Origin: Paracentrotus lividus
Taxonomy: Eukaryota; Echinodermata; Echinoidea; Camarodonta; Echinidae
Assembly (NCBI GenBank): GCA_940671915.1
Contig: CALNVZ010002100.1
Location: 11,306,568-11,370,567, forward strand
Reading direction: 5' to 3'
DNA length: 64,000 bases
Positions 11,061-25,300 of the stretch are shown in pieces. The number at the start of each line of letters is the position of its first letter. Position 1 is the stretch's first letter. A program made the translations under genes and the position numbers. The notes beneath the pieces were generated by a model. The model did not search any database and was not told the origin of the DNA. It was given only the letters and a program-made list of their open reading frames with translations.

Positions 11061-12110
11061 TGGATCTGTGCCTCTGAAAATGCAAATTAGGATCTGAAAT
11101 CAACACAAAGGCTTATTTACAATACAACCAATTATTTAATTTCAAACATTATGTGATCTACTTTTCTTACGCTGAATAATTGATCAAACAGGACTTTGCA
11201 CATATGAGACTATGGTGCTTTAAATGCCTCTTATTCTTATATCTTGTCACTCTTGTCAGATTTTTTTGCTTAAAGTAATTATCATGGACTATGCTAACAT
11301 GGCATAGATATGCACACAGGTAATTTGGATCTAGTTATTTACTTGAATTGTTGCATTTTTTACACTGGTCATGTCACTCATGTTTTGGATGTCATGTCAC
11401 TCACGACACATAGATGTGGACCATTTTCCACAGAGAGGGAATGATTGCTGAGGACTATAAATGTCAGAGAGGTGCACTATTCATGTACATATACCAGTAC
11501 TTATGGTACCCTTAGAGATTTACTTGGGCACAAATCCAACCATAACCAGTAATGGTCAGAAACCCATGTCCAAAATTTGTAGTGCCACTCACGCACCATT
11601 TTTTAATCATAATTTCTAGGACTAATTGTAAAATTAAAATCCAACAGGTAATGACACATGCCACTCCTACATTATACACAATATGGTAGTCATGATCCAT
11701 TCATAACCTACAAGTGCGAAGATAAGCGCCCTTCTGTCTGTCCAAATACCGTGTCACTCACGTTTGAATGTGACCAAATGTTTTTTTTTAGAGGACTACA
11801 TTCTTTGGTTTTGTATTGCCCAGGCACAAAATTTAATGAAACAATTAGAAATAAAATGAATAATCCTTTGATTGTTGTCAAGAAACAAGGAAAGTTACTC
11901 ACTGAATTGCAATTTCTTGCATTAAGATTATGCTGTTTTGTATTATTCTAAAGACGAAGCAGATATGCTTGCACAGGATTTAGTTTGAGCAGAACGATGA
12001 ATGAATATATGATTTATAATCATAGATAAAAATAAAAATATATAAGAAAAGCAAAATCAAAGAACTGCTTTACACTTTATTGTGTAGAGGGTTAATGTAA
12101 AGAGAGATGT
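11061..12110. other. Intronic DNA, no gene seen
   Basis: AT-rich. CACTCACG-like words recur around 11369-11411, 11584-11595 and 11753-11762 without forming a regular repeat. No exon supported. Confidence 0.4.
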
Positions 12111-12500
12111 CACTGTCGGCCGAGGCGTTTGGTAGCCAGCCGGAATCGCAGTGCGAGATGCGTGCATCCCAACAACACGTTCTCCTTGAAACGCTGGAAA
12201 AACAGGAGCTGGCCATCAATTATCTTGTTTTAAACTCTTGGCATTACAAGCTAATTATAAGAGGCTGATGACAGAGCCTGGGAAGGGAGCGTGGTATCAC
12301 GTCACTGTCATGCTATGCTCCTGCCACACATACGCCACCATGCCTTTCTCTTTCTCTGGCTGGCTAGCCAATCAATGAACGGACGGACATTGCTTCCCCT
12401 TTCTCTTGATGGAATGAGGTCAGGAGATTACTGTGTGCTGATTGGTTGGATTTCCAAGATGTGATTGTGATTGGTCTGTGCGATGCTGTGAGGATATTTT
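12111..12500. promoter_or_regulatory. GC-elevated island, candidate regulatory module
   Basis: About 400 bases are clearly richer in GC than their flanks. They carry CCAAT-type motifs on both strands (AGCCAATCAATG near 12368, CTGATTGGTTGG near 12438, TGATTGGTC near 12469) and a CRE-like ATCACGTCACTG near 12297. There is no ORF of note. A cis-regulatory role for synapsin or a TIMP is inference from composition and motifs only. Confidence 0.25.
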
Positions 12501-12851
12501 TTTCATGATTGTTGCCTTCATTCATGACTCTTTCCTCCACTTTTTCATGGGTCTACCTTTCTCTTTCTTTTTATTAACTTTTTATTTTATCATCAACAGA
12601 TTTGTATGGATTGTAATTGGTGAAGGTTACCCTTCCTATTTGACATAAAATTGTCCCTTCGAGACTTATTTCCATCCTGTTGTTTTTCTTTCTGCTCCCC
12701 TTTGTTCTGTAATTTAATGCAATATTGTATCAATATGTGACTGTTACAGTCTCAACCTCTTCCAATATCCTTGCCCCTCCATTAATATACTTACCGACTC
12801 ATATCCCTCTTTCATACCCCTTCTCCATATCACCCTTCCTCCATCCATCCA

Positions 12852-12854
<3 letters not shown>

Positions 12855-12889
<35 letters not shown>

Positions 12890-13200
12890 ATTACCCCTCT
12901 CTCAATATCCTTAACCACTGTGTCCTCCATACCCCCTCCTCCATATCTTGCTCTCTACGAGGCTTTGTTTCTGTGTTGGTGTGTCTCTGTACCCCTGTCT
13001 TTGCACCCCTCTCTCAATATCTTATTATCCTTACCCTCTCTCATACCCCTTCTCCATTCTTCATATCATGCTGTCTCTCTCTCTCTGTCTCTTTCTCTTT
13101 CTCTTTCTCTCTCTCTCTCTCTTTCTCTCTGTCTCTGTCTCTCTCTCTGTGTCTGTCTGTCTCTCTCTTTCTCTCTCTCACTCTCTCTCATCACCCTTCC
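12855..13200. repeat. CT-rich microsatellite block
   Basis: Dense (TC)n with interruptions at 12855-12890 and 13068-13195. The segment between holds similar CCTCTCTCAATATCCTTA-type units that recur at about 12893, 13008 and 13198. The long ORFs across it are by-products of low complexity. Confidence 0.85.
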
Positions 13201-14037
13201 CTCAATATCCTTATCCCGTGCCTCATCCATACCTCCTCTATACCCCCTCCTACATAACCTGCTCTCTACAACAAGGCTTTGTTTCTGTGTTGGTATACCT
13301 CAATTCATTGCCTTGTGCCAGACCATATGCAAGCAACCAGCCAGTAACTGATTACCTATACACCTCATTACATTCACTTCCTCTGTAACCACAACCATAT
13401 AGTTGAAGCCATATCCACAACCTATTTCTATCTCATTTATCCCGGATTAGAAATTAATTTTTTCTTTTAATTCTTATATTTCCATGATGAAATATGAACT
13501 TGTAATCATACAAAAACAACTGAAAAGTTCCAAAAATGACAATATTATTGTCCTGCTTTGATGTTCTTGACAAATTGGACACAATAGGACTTCAAATTAT
13601 TGTTGTGGTTCTCTGTATCTAATTTACTCATATTCAAACCTATTATTGTACTGTTTTTGTGAGATAAGGAAAAACAAACTGATGTCTATCAATCAAAACC
13701 ATGTGATTAAATGTTTAAATGCTGATTTCAATTTACTTTATTTCGAATTCTTATTTTGTTTTGCTCTCAGTTTGGTTAATTAAAGCTTCATGCTCAAGTT
13801 ATTCTTTGGCTTAATAGTATTGATCAAATCAGTTTGAACTCAATCTCAAGTCTATAAATAAATTTGCTGGTATAACAATTGTGTTTAATAAATTGGCTAT
13901 AAAATTTATGGTTTCTAAGTAGTAAACTTTTCTATGGCTCATTTACTCCACTCATTATACCATAATAGTTTTCATATTTTCACTTCTCGAAAAGACCTGT
14001 AAAAAAATTGCTGGTAGATTCCTAAGTTTTTAAATAT

Positions 14038-14430
14038 TTGTACTACTTACCAAACCCTGAGACCTGAAAACATGTATATCAATATATTTGATGCACATAT
14101 ATTTTGATACATTTAGAATGATACGAGGACAATTGAAGTGACTTTCATTCAAATTTGATACATTTAGTACTGCTGATCTTTCCTTAAGTATCCAAGTATC
14201 ATTTGCATGGATATTAATTAATTTCTATTTCTAAATAAATTAATTTGTACTACTTACCAAACCCTGAGACCTGAAAACATGTATATCAATATATATGATG
14301 CACATATATTTTGATACATTTAAAATGATACGAGGACAATTGAAGTGACTTTCATTCAAATTTGATACATTTAGTACTGCTGATCTTTCCTTGAATATCC
14401 AAGTATCATTTGCATGGATATTAATTAATT
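14038..14430. repeat. Recent ~207-bp tandem duplication
   Basis: Two near-identical copies lie at an offset of 207 bases (about 14038-14222 and 14245-14429). Both contain TGTACTACTTACCAAACCCT, ACGAGGACAATTGAAGTGAC and GCATGGATATTAATTAATTT, with only a few substitutions between them. This implies a young event. No coding content is evident. Confidence 0.9.
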
Positions 14431-14689
14431 TTTAGGAGGGAATGAAAGTGCTTTAGAGCTGCTGGAGGAGCATCCTACCTTCATCAATCAATGAAGAAGC
14501 ATTTGGTTGTCTGAAGCTCCGACCAACACATGCTAAGATTGCCAGAGTTGATAATTAATCTAGTGTCGTTAATCATTGAAGAGACGGCAAGTGTGAATGA
14601 CATTCAGTATGATAGCAAGGGATATGGGAAACTGAGGCAGGGTAAGGGAGGGTTATGGAGGAAATAATAAGGAGGATTGGAAGGATAGT

Positions 14690-15328
14690 AAGATAGAGGT
14701 GTATGGATAGAAAGAGGGTAAGATTGAGAGAGACAGAGAGACAAGATAGAGAAAAGAAAACAAGAGGGTAAGAGAAAATAGGGAGAGAGAGAAAATAGAG
14801 AAAGATGAAAATAGAGAGCTAAAGATCGAAGGAGGTTGGAAAAAAATTAGTGGTAGACATATTAATTATTGATTGATGATGTAATAGAAGAAGGGAACAT
14901 GTTTGATTTAAAGGGGAATGCAACCCAAGGAGAGAATATGGGAAAGATTGAAATGAGTGGAGTGATTAAAGAAAAAAGTTTCATCCTAATTGGTTATAAA
15001 ATAAGAGAAGAAGTTTGAAGTTTTAGAAGTCTTGATGTTCTTACTCTTGGGATCCTCAAATTAGCAAAATGGTTTAAAAATGGCAGAATTTGTAAACAAC
15101 TGTCCTTTCATTTTGTACACATATTTTCCATATTTTCTCCCTTTTATTTCTCATATTTCTGACTGTCTCCTTCTGACCTTGACACAATTAAGTGGAGATT
15201 TTCACGATGACCGACTCGCGAAATTCGCAAAATAAAGTCACCGTGAAAAATAACCACTTATTCAGTAATCTAGTTTGATAGAGTTTTGCTTTTGATAACT
15301 ATGTTGAAATGGATTGAAATACGAAAGG

Positions 15329-15363
<35 letters not shown>

Positions 15364-15372
15364 CAAGAGAGA
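14690..15372. repeat. GA-rich simple sequence
   Basis: Purine-rich, interrupted GA repeats run at about 14690-14830, and a pure (GA)n run lies near 15336-15363. Confidence 0.8.
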
Positions 15373-15849
15373 GAAAGACAGACAGATTGTGAGAATAGGT
15401 GAGAAACTTAAATCATGATGAAAGTTATTTTTAAAAAAATTTTAAAGCAAAATATTTATTGGAGTGTTATAGTAAGAAAACAAGAATTCTCATAGAATGA
15501 TCTATATTCGCTACAAAGAAACTGCTGGCCTTATTTGAATCGTAGATATTTCCTTTAAGACTCTTAATTTTGATGTAGCACCTGTGTAGAGCACTGAGAA
15601 CATCAATGTCTCCACCACCCTTGTAATTTGAGTGATAACGGCATAAAGCTGTCGTCGGTCTTTGTAGAAAGCTGCTTTACTGAGGCCCTTAATAGTTGTG
15701 AGTCATGGCAGTTGATTTATGTTACACTCTCTGCTTTGTTCTTCGTTTTCATTCAGTTTTTGTTTATGATTTATAGTTGTGGCTGGGAGATGGAGTTATC
15801 TATTCTCGAGACGGCTTATCCCATCCTCCTCCTCTTTTGGTCTTATTAG

Positions 15850-16200
15850 CTGCTTCCCCATCAGCTTGAGATTCCAGCTTGATCAGCTCTACCCCAGAAA
15901 GAGCTTGAGGTTTAAGAAACCCATCCACGTCAGCCCGAGTAGCGCACTTTCACTCTCAAGCATGGAATTAGCTCGAGCTTTGGAGTATTTGCATATTGGA
16001 CTCTGAGTTTTGAACCACATACAATTTTGCATTGTGGTCAGATTACATGAATAAATTATCCCGACCAGAAAAAAATAGTGAGCTATTTCACAAACTAACA
16101 AGTCGACGAGGGCTTGAATCTCGAGATCCTGACCCATGAAATAGCCTGCTAATTGCATTCACAATACAAATAATCTCAAGCTAGTTCTGATTGAGGTAAA
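15850..16200. repeat. Possible degenerate copy of the 63390 element
   Basis: Short AGCTTGAG / CTCAAGCT words recur in both orientations, and the end (GCTAATT, AATACAAATAATCTCAAGCTAG at about 16150-16186) resembles the right part of the element at 63390-63833. The similarity is patchy, so this is a weak call. Confidence 0.3.
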
Positions 16201-19032
16201 TGGGAGGATCGGAAAGAGCTAGCTAATTTGGAAACTCAGGTTGATGTAGCAGGACCTCAGTAGACAAAGGAACTCATGATTGCAGTTATATGTTTGGAGC
16301 TAATGTGAAAATTATTCATACTATTCTGATATTTAAATTTGATATAATGTTCCTAAAAACAGATTGGTGGAGTGATTAGTTCACAAGAGGTTTCAGCAAT
16401 CCATCATACAGTCTGTATCAAATAAAATGGTACAGTTGGGAAACATTTTTTTTATTTTATGAAGATTAGTCACAACTTGGTAATGTTTGGTATTTTCATG
16501 AAGCAGGAAAAATAATATTTCTTTTGCAATTTTTAAAATCTTATTGGTGCTGTGGATCTTGAGATACAATTTTTTTTCTTTAATCAATAAAAATTCATTT
16601 TGCGCACGCAATGCCATGCCTTTGTGTAGGTTTCGAACATATGCCGCCTAAATTTATGTTAAAAAACAATGGATTTGTGTGTAAAGTTAAATCCCTTGTC
16701 TTCACACAAAAATTAGCATAACTTTTGTTCTACAAAAATTGCTTGAAATAAATTTTATCATCAAGGAAATTATATTGGCTTTAATTTGATGCCATTTATA
16801 CATATCATTTGAAAAGATTTCATACCTAATTTAATTTTTTAAACAGACTGTATACTCTCTCTATGGAGCATAACAGTTGTACACATCAAATGTACATATT
16901 CCTATTTATGAAATGTGTCATCTTGGTATTAATTTTAGTGGTTTTGTTTTATTGCAGACCACAATGAAACTTATTTTCAATAATGTCTTTGTAGAACTTC
17001 TTTTATACAATTGAATATTTTCAAGATTGAATCTAAAAGAAGATAACTCATAACTTCATTATGTTCATTATTATTCTCGGACCTTGCACTATATAGGACA
17101 TACAAAAAGAACAAGAAAATATTCACTTTTATAAATTATTTAAAACATTTATTTCTTTAAAAAAAGAAGAAGGAGAGGGCTTCTCATAGTGGCACACTTG
17201 TGTACAGTGCGAAAGACATAATACATCATACAGACCAGTGCACAAAGCAAAGTGTACAGAAATTCAACATAAATTTAATTGCATGAAACCATTACATTTG
17301 CATTTGTTCTGGGAGTATGGATTCAGCAAAATAATATATAATCTATGGAGAGCCAAAATAATCACATGTGAAGATTTAATGCTCTTCTTGCTCTCATAAT
17401 GATCTTAAAGCCCAAATTAAGAAGGACATTTCATTCCTCTGTCATTTTATCACAATCTAAAATTCCAATATTCCAACCATAATTTCTGCTCATGCCCTTT
17501 TGCCAGACATTATGAAACTACAGTTAAAGTTAGATTAAAGCAGTGTGAAGCCATGTATAGTTTGATTATGGTATGGTTAAACATAATACAAAGATATATT
17601 TCTGGGTAATAAGCAAAGCATTCATGAAGCATTTTCTAGCTGCAATAGTTTCATATTGGAGAAAAAAAAAATCACAAAATATTACTGTTAATTCCCCTTT
17701 TCATAGGTCTTAACTCAACCGGTATGTGAACTTAGAAGAGATAACACCCACCTACCCTCAACAGGCGATATAATTTTTCAAACTGTACAGAAATTAGTAG
17801 TATAATGAGTATTCATGAGCTTGTAATACCTTAGCATTTCTTTATGCCATTTTTTTTACATATCACAGAATGCTGCACTTCTTTCATCTCTTCTTCATAT
17901 AAACAAAATAAAAAATTACAAACATAATCACTGCAAAATAAAGATAATACAGTATTTAGCACATTGCACAGGAGATTTTAGAATAAAGAAAGGAGAGAAA
18001 ATGAACATGAAATACATGTAGACTTCACAAAGTAGATTATACACACCTTTTATCAGACAAATACAGTCCCATGGATGAATTTTTTTTCAGTTTTGATAGG
18101 ATTTGATTCAATAGAAAAGAAGTGTTTTGAGTTAAGCAATGAAGAAAGTAATTGAACTTTACCAAGAGCACCTTATAATATTTGTATCGTTTATTCTTCT
18201 TATTCAGTTCAACATCTTTTATTTTCTAAATAATGGGCTATCAGGCAATATTTTGTAGAGTATATTTAACGATAAACATAGATACAAAGTTCAAAATTGA
18301 TAGATAAAAGTAAGGATGAACAGACAACAGATCGTTAAAAACAAAATTTTTACATAATATATATAAAAATGACAAGCACATAACATATTTCTGCATTCTT
18401 ATGTACAAATTATTTCTTAAAAAATTAAAGATTCGATCAAGGCATATCAAGTACTCATACAATTCTTTATATTTTAGATTCACTTGGCTATTAATTCTAA
18501 ATTTTCATTTAAGAGGTGGAAATTGTGATTAATAATGCTGATCAGTATTAACTGCCAGATGGTACTGGTTACATTTTATGAAGTATAAAACCCATCAAAT
18601 ATTACAGCAAGGTATCTGTTCTCTTTGGCTCCTCTTTTTATAGTATTTTCACAAATTCTAAAAAAAAGTGTTAAAATCACTTTCTTTTCTTAACAGAGAC
18701 ACCTCAGTTAATCAAAAAATGTCAGCTGTTTAACAGTGAGATTTTTGATAATTCAAATTTAGGTAGTAACTTCTTACCTAGGTCAGGTACTGTTATTGTC
18801 TCAATGAAAAAATGGCATATTAATTATTTCATCAGCCTTTTTAAATTTCAAAAGATTAATTAGATATTTCTTTCAACAAATCACCATACTTAAGGTCATT
18901 TCAATTCATTTCAATATAAAAGTGGGCTTCGATTGGAATGGTAACGTAGGCCAAAAGAGAACAAACAAGTATAAAATTATTGAAATGCAAAGCTTTGAGC
19001 CAATACTGATTGGGAAAATACTTAGATTTCTT
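16201..19032. other. Intronic DNA 3' of TIMP A, no gene seen
   Basis: Very AT-rich, with no splice-bounded exon. Part of it could be transcribed as a long TIMP A 3' UTR if the proximal poly(A) signal near 19038 is not used, but nothing in the sequence proves this. Confidence 0.35.
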
Positions 19033-19038
19033 TTTATT
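19033..19038 (-). terminator. Candidate poly(A) signal of TIMP A
   Basis: AATAAA on the minus strand, about 175 bases beyond the TIMP A stop codon at 19214. Spacing is plausible and similar to the matching hexamer in TIMP B. No transcript evidence. Confidence 0.35.
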
Positions 19039-19213
19039 TAATGATGTCATCCCACCAAATGATCCTGCTGAACGCTTTTCTTGTGCAAGGGGCAAAAAAA
19101 AAAAAAAATTGTGCCCCACATCCTGTTCTTAGAGCCTAGTAAGCTGCGATTATGGCCAGTAGATGCTAGGCTGTACTCTGTCTTGAATTGCTCTGTCTAT
19201 TTTCAAGTCCAGA

Positions 19214-19396
19214 TCAAGGGGTTTTCAAACATTGTTTCAAGTCTTTTGATTGGTGCCACTGGCATCCCTGTGCCGTCCTGACGCATGCTGTATGCTGATT
19301 GGTGCATCTGCTGTGCCATGCGTTCCACTCACAGCTACTGGGTGAGGGCTCTGGTTCTGCCTCTCCGCACGGATGCCGCAGTCCGCATGTTTCAAT
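19214..19396 (-). CDS. TIMP A exon 4: C-terminal domain and stop
   Basis: The acceptor TATTTTCTCAG precedes 19396, and translation runs in phase 0 for 60 residues to a stop ending at 19214. The block starts IETCGLRHPCGE and includes SSCEWNAWHSRC, HTACVRTAQGCQWHQ and ends KQCLKTP. The family pattern C..C..CxW..AC..GCxW is present. The additional cysteines in HSRC and KQC are not found in vertebrate TIMPs and are shared with TIMP B. Confidence 0.93.
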   Translation of the reverse strand: METCGLRHPCGEAEPEPSPSSCEWNAWHSRCTNQHTACVRTAQGCQWHQSKDLKQCLKTP

Positions 19397-22300
19397 CTGA
19401 GAAAATACAAAAATAGAGAATAAAAGTGTAAATAGATACATGTGGTTAATACACCTTTTCCTAAGAGTAGACAAAAATAGTTGTTAAATCATGGGGAGAA
19501 GAGAATAGGTATAATCATAATCATTTTAAAAACAAAAAAAGCACAGAGGTTACTAACATTACGAAATATATTTGGAAATTCATGTGTGCTTTTTATGACT
19601 ACTGTTATAAAGTTGTTTGTTTCTTTACTTGACAAATGTATTTAACCATGCCTCTTTATCTCTGTTTTTGAAACAAGCAATTCACCCTTGACAAACAGTG
19701 TTGATACTGTACCACACTCAATAATACAAAGGCTTGACATTCTGTCAAACTGTACAAGATAGCCGCGCTTCAAGCAAAACTATTTACAAGACAACTCTCC
19801 TGGCCATTAATCCCATTTACGAATGTCCATCAGTATAGTTTATGGTTTCTTAGAGATTACAGTTGGCGTGAAATTGGAGAAGATATTTGGTGACCTGGTT
19901 CACTCATTATTCCAAAACATTTATATTGGCATCAAGCACCTCATCTGTCTGTCAGTTGACTTCTATTTTCAAGTATTTAAATTTCATTTTGATATATATT
20001 TTTTCTGGTAAGTTCCAAAGGCCATTTAAGTGTTCAACTTGGCACCAGCCCCCCCCCCCCCCCCCCCAAAAAAAAAAAAAATATTTGCTGGAAATCAAAT
20101 TGATTGATCAATGCAAAATTAATTATAAAATTCCTGATAAATAATTTGTTGGTTTCGAAAAAAATTTACGCAAAAACAAAAGCATTTCAAAGAAGCTACG
20201 GGATATGGTACTGCGCATAGATATCATGGGTTAGGCTCTTCTTGATTAAGCCATCATAGTGACGACATAAGCAGATGGTGTCCTATTATCCAATCAAGTT
20301 TTGAGACATGGTGACCTGAGTGTCAACTATTTTGTAATTCCTAACATTCTCTACCTCCTCGTTTAGAGTAAGTCACAACCTCATTTTCTAGTTTGTAACT
20401 TTGATCTCTAAAATTTATATTCCACTTACAACTTGGAAAGAGCAATCAAAATACAAGAGAATGATATTCTTTACCTAAATGTTATAATCTCATTATTTTG
20501 AGTTCAATTTTATTGAAAATAAAGATTTTTAAAGAGGTTTGTCAAGTCTGTTATGAAAGGAAGTTGGTGATTTGGTAAAAGCCCAATATTCTTTTCATCT
20601 ACAGTAGATGTAGAATGAATATAGGCAGTTTTTGGAATATGAATTATTGATGATTATTGGGTTTTGGAAAGAGTAAACAAATTAAATATTGAATAAGAGG
20701 GTGTGTGACTAAAATCATATAAAATAATACCAGGTTGTTGTTTTTTCTTAAATAATTTTTCGTGTGTTTTGGTTTGTGTGTGTGTGTTTAACAGAGAAAG
20801 AATATTAGTTGTGTAACTGACAGCCGAATAGAATTTTAAGTATTTTTAAGTAACTAAATGCAGTGCATCTGTTGAGCCGATCTTCCCTATACCAGTTGCT
20901 TGAAGAACGTCTTGATAGAGATAACATACCACACCTGGTCATCTGATACCAGGTGGAGAGGGTATAGCAGGCAGAGCCTTATCAGCTTGTCATGGATTTC
21001 AGTTTGGAGGCCCGTGAAAAATTAATTTTTAGAAATATTAAACTTTTTGTGTTATATAGGCCTAGTAAAGGGTACAATGGGATGTGCCAGATCAGAATGG
21101 CAAAATTTGGTTGCCATGGGTACATGCTACAAATTGATGCTACAAATTGAATCCTTTAAATGTCTCCTATTTTATTTGATATTTTTGAATCTCAAAGATT
21201 TCTGTAACTTGTACCCACCTTCCAGTAAGCAAGTTTGGAGTATGCGACTATTCAAAGTATGAATATTGATATATTTCACTGGTGGGCTGATCAAACCTTG
21301 CATCTCAAAAATCCTCTTTTGTGGACAATTTCCAGCCCCCCCCCCCCAAGAAAAAATGCTGCCACAACGTGTCAAAGGAAAGGCAATCCAATATGTTACA
21401 GTGCGTTGCCCTCCATGTTTTTTGCTCTCCTGAACATTTGACATTTTTCAGATACAAGGTTTTATCAGCACACCAATGATTAGAAGTATAGGTCAAAAAC
21501 TTACATGGCAGCTGCAGTTTTCTGCATACCAGTATCTCAGACCCTTTCTTTGCTTAGGGGTCACCGTCTTCCATGAATGATGCCAGTCACAGAAATTAAA
21601 GTTTAGTCCTCCGTGGCCAAAGGTACCTGTGAACGAAATACGCGTTTTCTTTTTGTTAATTTATGTCATATGAGGGGAGCTGTCACTGAATAGCATTCAA
21701 GATTCTCACGGATATTGTTATAATTACAAGCAGAAGTATTATAATATTGTCTATGTGACACTGGTGATATATGGGGAAGATGTAATTCAGTAGTTAATAG
21801 GTTAAGAAACAAGTGTTTCAACATCTACTCATGATATTTTAACATATTTGTTTACATATAAGTATATTCCATTTAAATTAAAAATTGGAGACCTAAACTC
21901 AATTGTACAATCTTTAATTATGAAGGGTTTTTTAAATATATTTTTCACAATTTTGAATTTCTGTGATTTGAAAGGTATCTCATTAAAATAATATGCATGA
22001 CGAATCCAAAAATTTGTTTTCCATAATTACAATTATGGGATATACCTGTTGCAAGGCATGAAGATCAGAGTTGACATCTTCATGACATATTGATATCATA
22101 TCCTACTATTTATATGTTTAATACTTACCCATGATAACATAGATCTCATCATTCATCAAGGTCCCTACTCCACACATTGAATCGTAGAATGGTGAATAGA
22201 TGTTAACTGTCGTGGTGTGCTTCAGCTTCTCGAATCCCTTGTAAACTTTCTGTATTACTCCTGACCACTCCCGATGTGACTGGCTGAGTACTTCAATGGG

Positions 22301-25300
22301 CAGGTCGGGTATCTCGGGGTCTTCGATCTCGTAACGTTTTCCGTTTGGAAGCTTGAGCTTTTGCTTGAAGATTTTTACTCGGATTGCTGCAAAGGGGAAC
22401 AAAATTGAGAGAAATAAGATTTTTAGTATTTGAAACTTACTGTTTGATATTAATATTGAATTTGATCAAGTGTCATAAAAGTCAAGCAATCAACAAGATA
22501 TTTAAAGGGAAACGTCAAGAGTTTGGTCTTATAAGATCTATTAAGATGCCATAGTCATATCGTAACACAGGGTGTCTTCAAAGCTGTGAGAATTTATATT
22601 TCTACATTTCATTTTCTGGTTAGTAGTTTTTTGAATGTATACCCTTTGATGATGCTGACCGAGTATTTTGTCTTAATCTTTAGTAAGGAAAGAACTCAGT
22701 GTCAATGGGTTAACAAATGAATTTGAATTCCAATGAGTTTTCTTAAATTTAATCATTTGTAATGAAGATAAAGCACTTTTATCTTTGCTCAACTAATAGT
22801 TGTTTTCTTTCAAATTTGAAAAATATTTTGAAAGGGGGATCATGGGAACAAGTAGGTAGCTTCTCCAATTAGACTCCCGCTAATGGTAAGTCAAATCTGT
22901 TGCCGCCAGACATTTACACACCCATGTAAGCATTATTTTGGTCCTTAATTGCCCAGCTCATGCTGTGATTCGCCTCACTTGTCAAGAGCTTAAAGTCATG
23001 CAGCATGCAAGCTTTGATTGTATGTCTTAGTGTTGCACTCTTCGCAGCATGACTTCAATCTCAACACATGGGACCATTATTCCCCCCGGGGTCAAGAAAA
23101 ATAGAGGAATAGGTAATTAAGGATAAATTAGGGTATATTTATATGATTCTTCCAAGTCATTCAGTTCACTTTTGAGCTTTCCTAACTTTTAAGAATCAAG
23201 ATACTCAAGTATCCTCTTAATGTTTGCAATAAATACATATATTTTATGTTTATTAAACCATCTGGGAAGAAATATTTTTAATTTCATCGTTTATAATTGG
23301 TTATGCTTCATAGAACAGTCTATATTCTTTGTTCAAAGAAAAAGTTTAAAGTCTGTTATGGATTAACAAACTGCCTGCAGCACCAAAAAATTCCTGTTGA
23401 AAAGAATAGAAATTTTCCATATGTCACAGAGTGCTTATCCAGGAACAAGATTATTAATCTCTGAGTCCTGAGAGACTTATCTACATCTGTGGCTGTTTAC
23501 TAACCCTTAACATAGCCACTCTACGGAACACAATTGGTATCTATTGTTTGAAAAAAACAAACTGTACAAATTGGTCCCTTGATGTATAAATTTGCCGTTG
23601 ACCTGCTTATTAGAGAACATCATTAAAAACCAAGCAGGATAAAAACTAACCTTTTGTAAAAGTTATGATGAGAATTTTAATGAGCAAGTGCTAGTTTTAT
23701 TTTGTTCTCTCTTTTTGTTACATATACATTTATACTTTTGAATTTAGGGCCTACAAGACATATGCTAAATGTACATGTATGCAGATCATACATTCAGTAG
23801 TAAATTGGTATGATACTGGCTTTATTTATATTGAAGTGCATGATGTTACACTTGGAAAAAAATAGGAAGAGAGAGAGAGAAAGAGTGTGTTTGTGTGTGT
23901 GTTTGGGAGACAGCCAGAGGCATACAAACGGAGAGAGGAAGAGAGAGAGAGAGAGAAAAGAGAGTATGTTTTTGTGTGAGTGAGGGAGACAAACAGAGAG
24001 AGATAGAGATAGAGCGAGTGGAGAAAGAGAAAGAGGGAGAGAGAGAGAGAGAAATCGGAGATAGAAATTTCTGAGCAATATACCAAATTTGGTAGATAGG
24101 TGAATCTTGCTTGCACTATATTCACCTGACCATATATGGTATGACTCCTCTTTTTGAAGACCCTCTTTGTCACTGCTCAAATTGTCAATGACCCACAATC
24201 TGACCATACTCAAATCTGCTTTCTATAATATAATATGCCTAAAGGTAGAAATTGGTGTATGTTTTTATAATCTATTATGCATTTTTATCCCCTTTTCCAA
24301 TCTTCCAAAATGAATGTGTGTTGTTTTGCTATGTAGAAAAACATGCTGGAAATTGTAACTAAACTTAATTTATTGTGAAATTATAGCCCAAATGTATCTC
24401 TTTCCGACTTTTCATCTCAGGTTTCAGGATGTGGCTTTTTCCTTTTTTTTTTCTTTTTTTTTTTTCTTTTTGCAATGTCAATGCTGCCCGATCATGTTTC
24501 ATCATATTTCCTTCATACCACAATATTGCTCACCTTGAACAAACACTAAGTTGACAAAAGTCATTGTCAATAAGTCCAAAATCCACATTTTTATCATCCC
24601 TCTCTGTTTACTTCTGGCCCAGATTCGCTCTTTCTCTACTATTGACTCGAAAATATAATTCCTGAACTATAACTACCAGGTGCATGCTGCCTCTGCCTTT
24701 GAAAGAAAAAAATGCATGATTTTTCTTTCTCTCCTGAACAAGGACATGAATCATTTGCTAAATCTTCTAAAATCTGTCATCTGTGACAGCTTCAATACAA
24801 GATAAATGGAGTTGAATCAGCCCATTCTTTGATCAGATAATTGTGCAAAATGATTTTCCCGCTTTTGATTGTAGACATCAACAAGATTTGTAGTTCCGAT
24901 GTGATTTGTTATAGGGATCGAGCCAATGATGCGTGTGGCTTTGAAGTGTTTTGCATTCAAAATCTCTTTCCATGAACTATATATCCTGTCTAACCAAATT
25001 TTATATTGTACTGAATTAATAACCCTTTTTTTTCTTTGCTAAGATTTTAGTCTGGTTATCTGTAGTGCAACTCAGTAGTTATTATTGAATTCAGCTATTG
25101 CAAACTTCGAGCCAGAGATATACGGCTTGGGAATTAGATCAAATCATATGTGAGCTTGAAAAGATTTGGTCTAATAATTATATTCCAACTTTAAGAAATT
25201 AATGAGAGAAATTTTAGTTACTAATTCTAAGAAAATGTTAGTCTAATTTTTAACTTAAAACTTGTTAAAAAGTTTTAGTCCACACTACATATATATGTAA

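Noticed and set aside
12725-13388. Three overlapping + strand ORFs up to 208 codons
   Set aside because: Leu/Ser repeats from the CT microsatellite; all frames are open because of low complexity.
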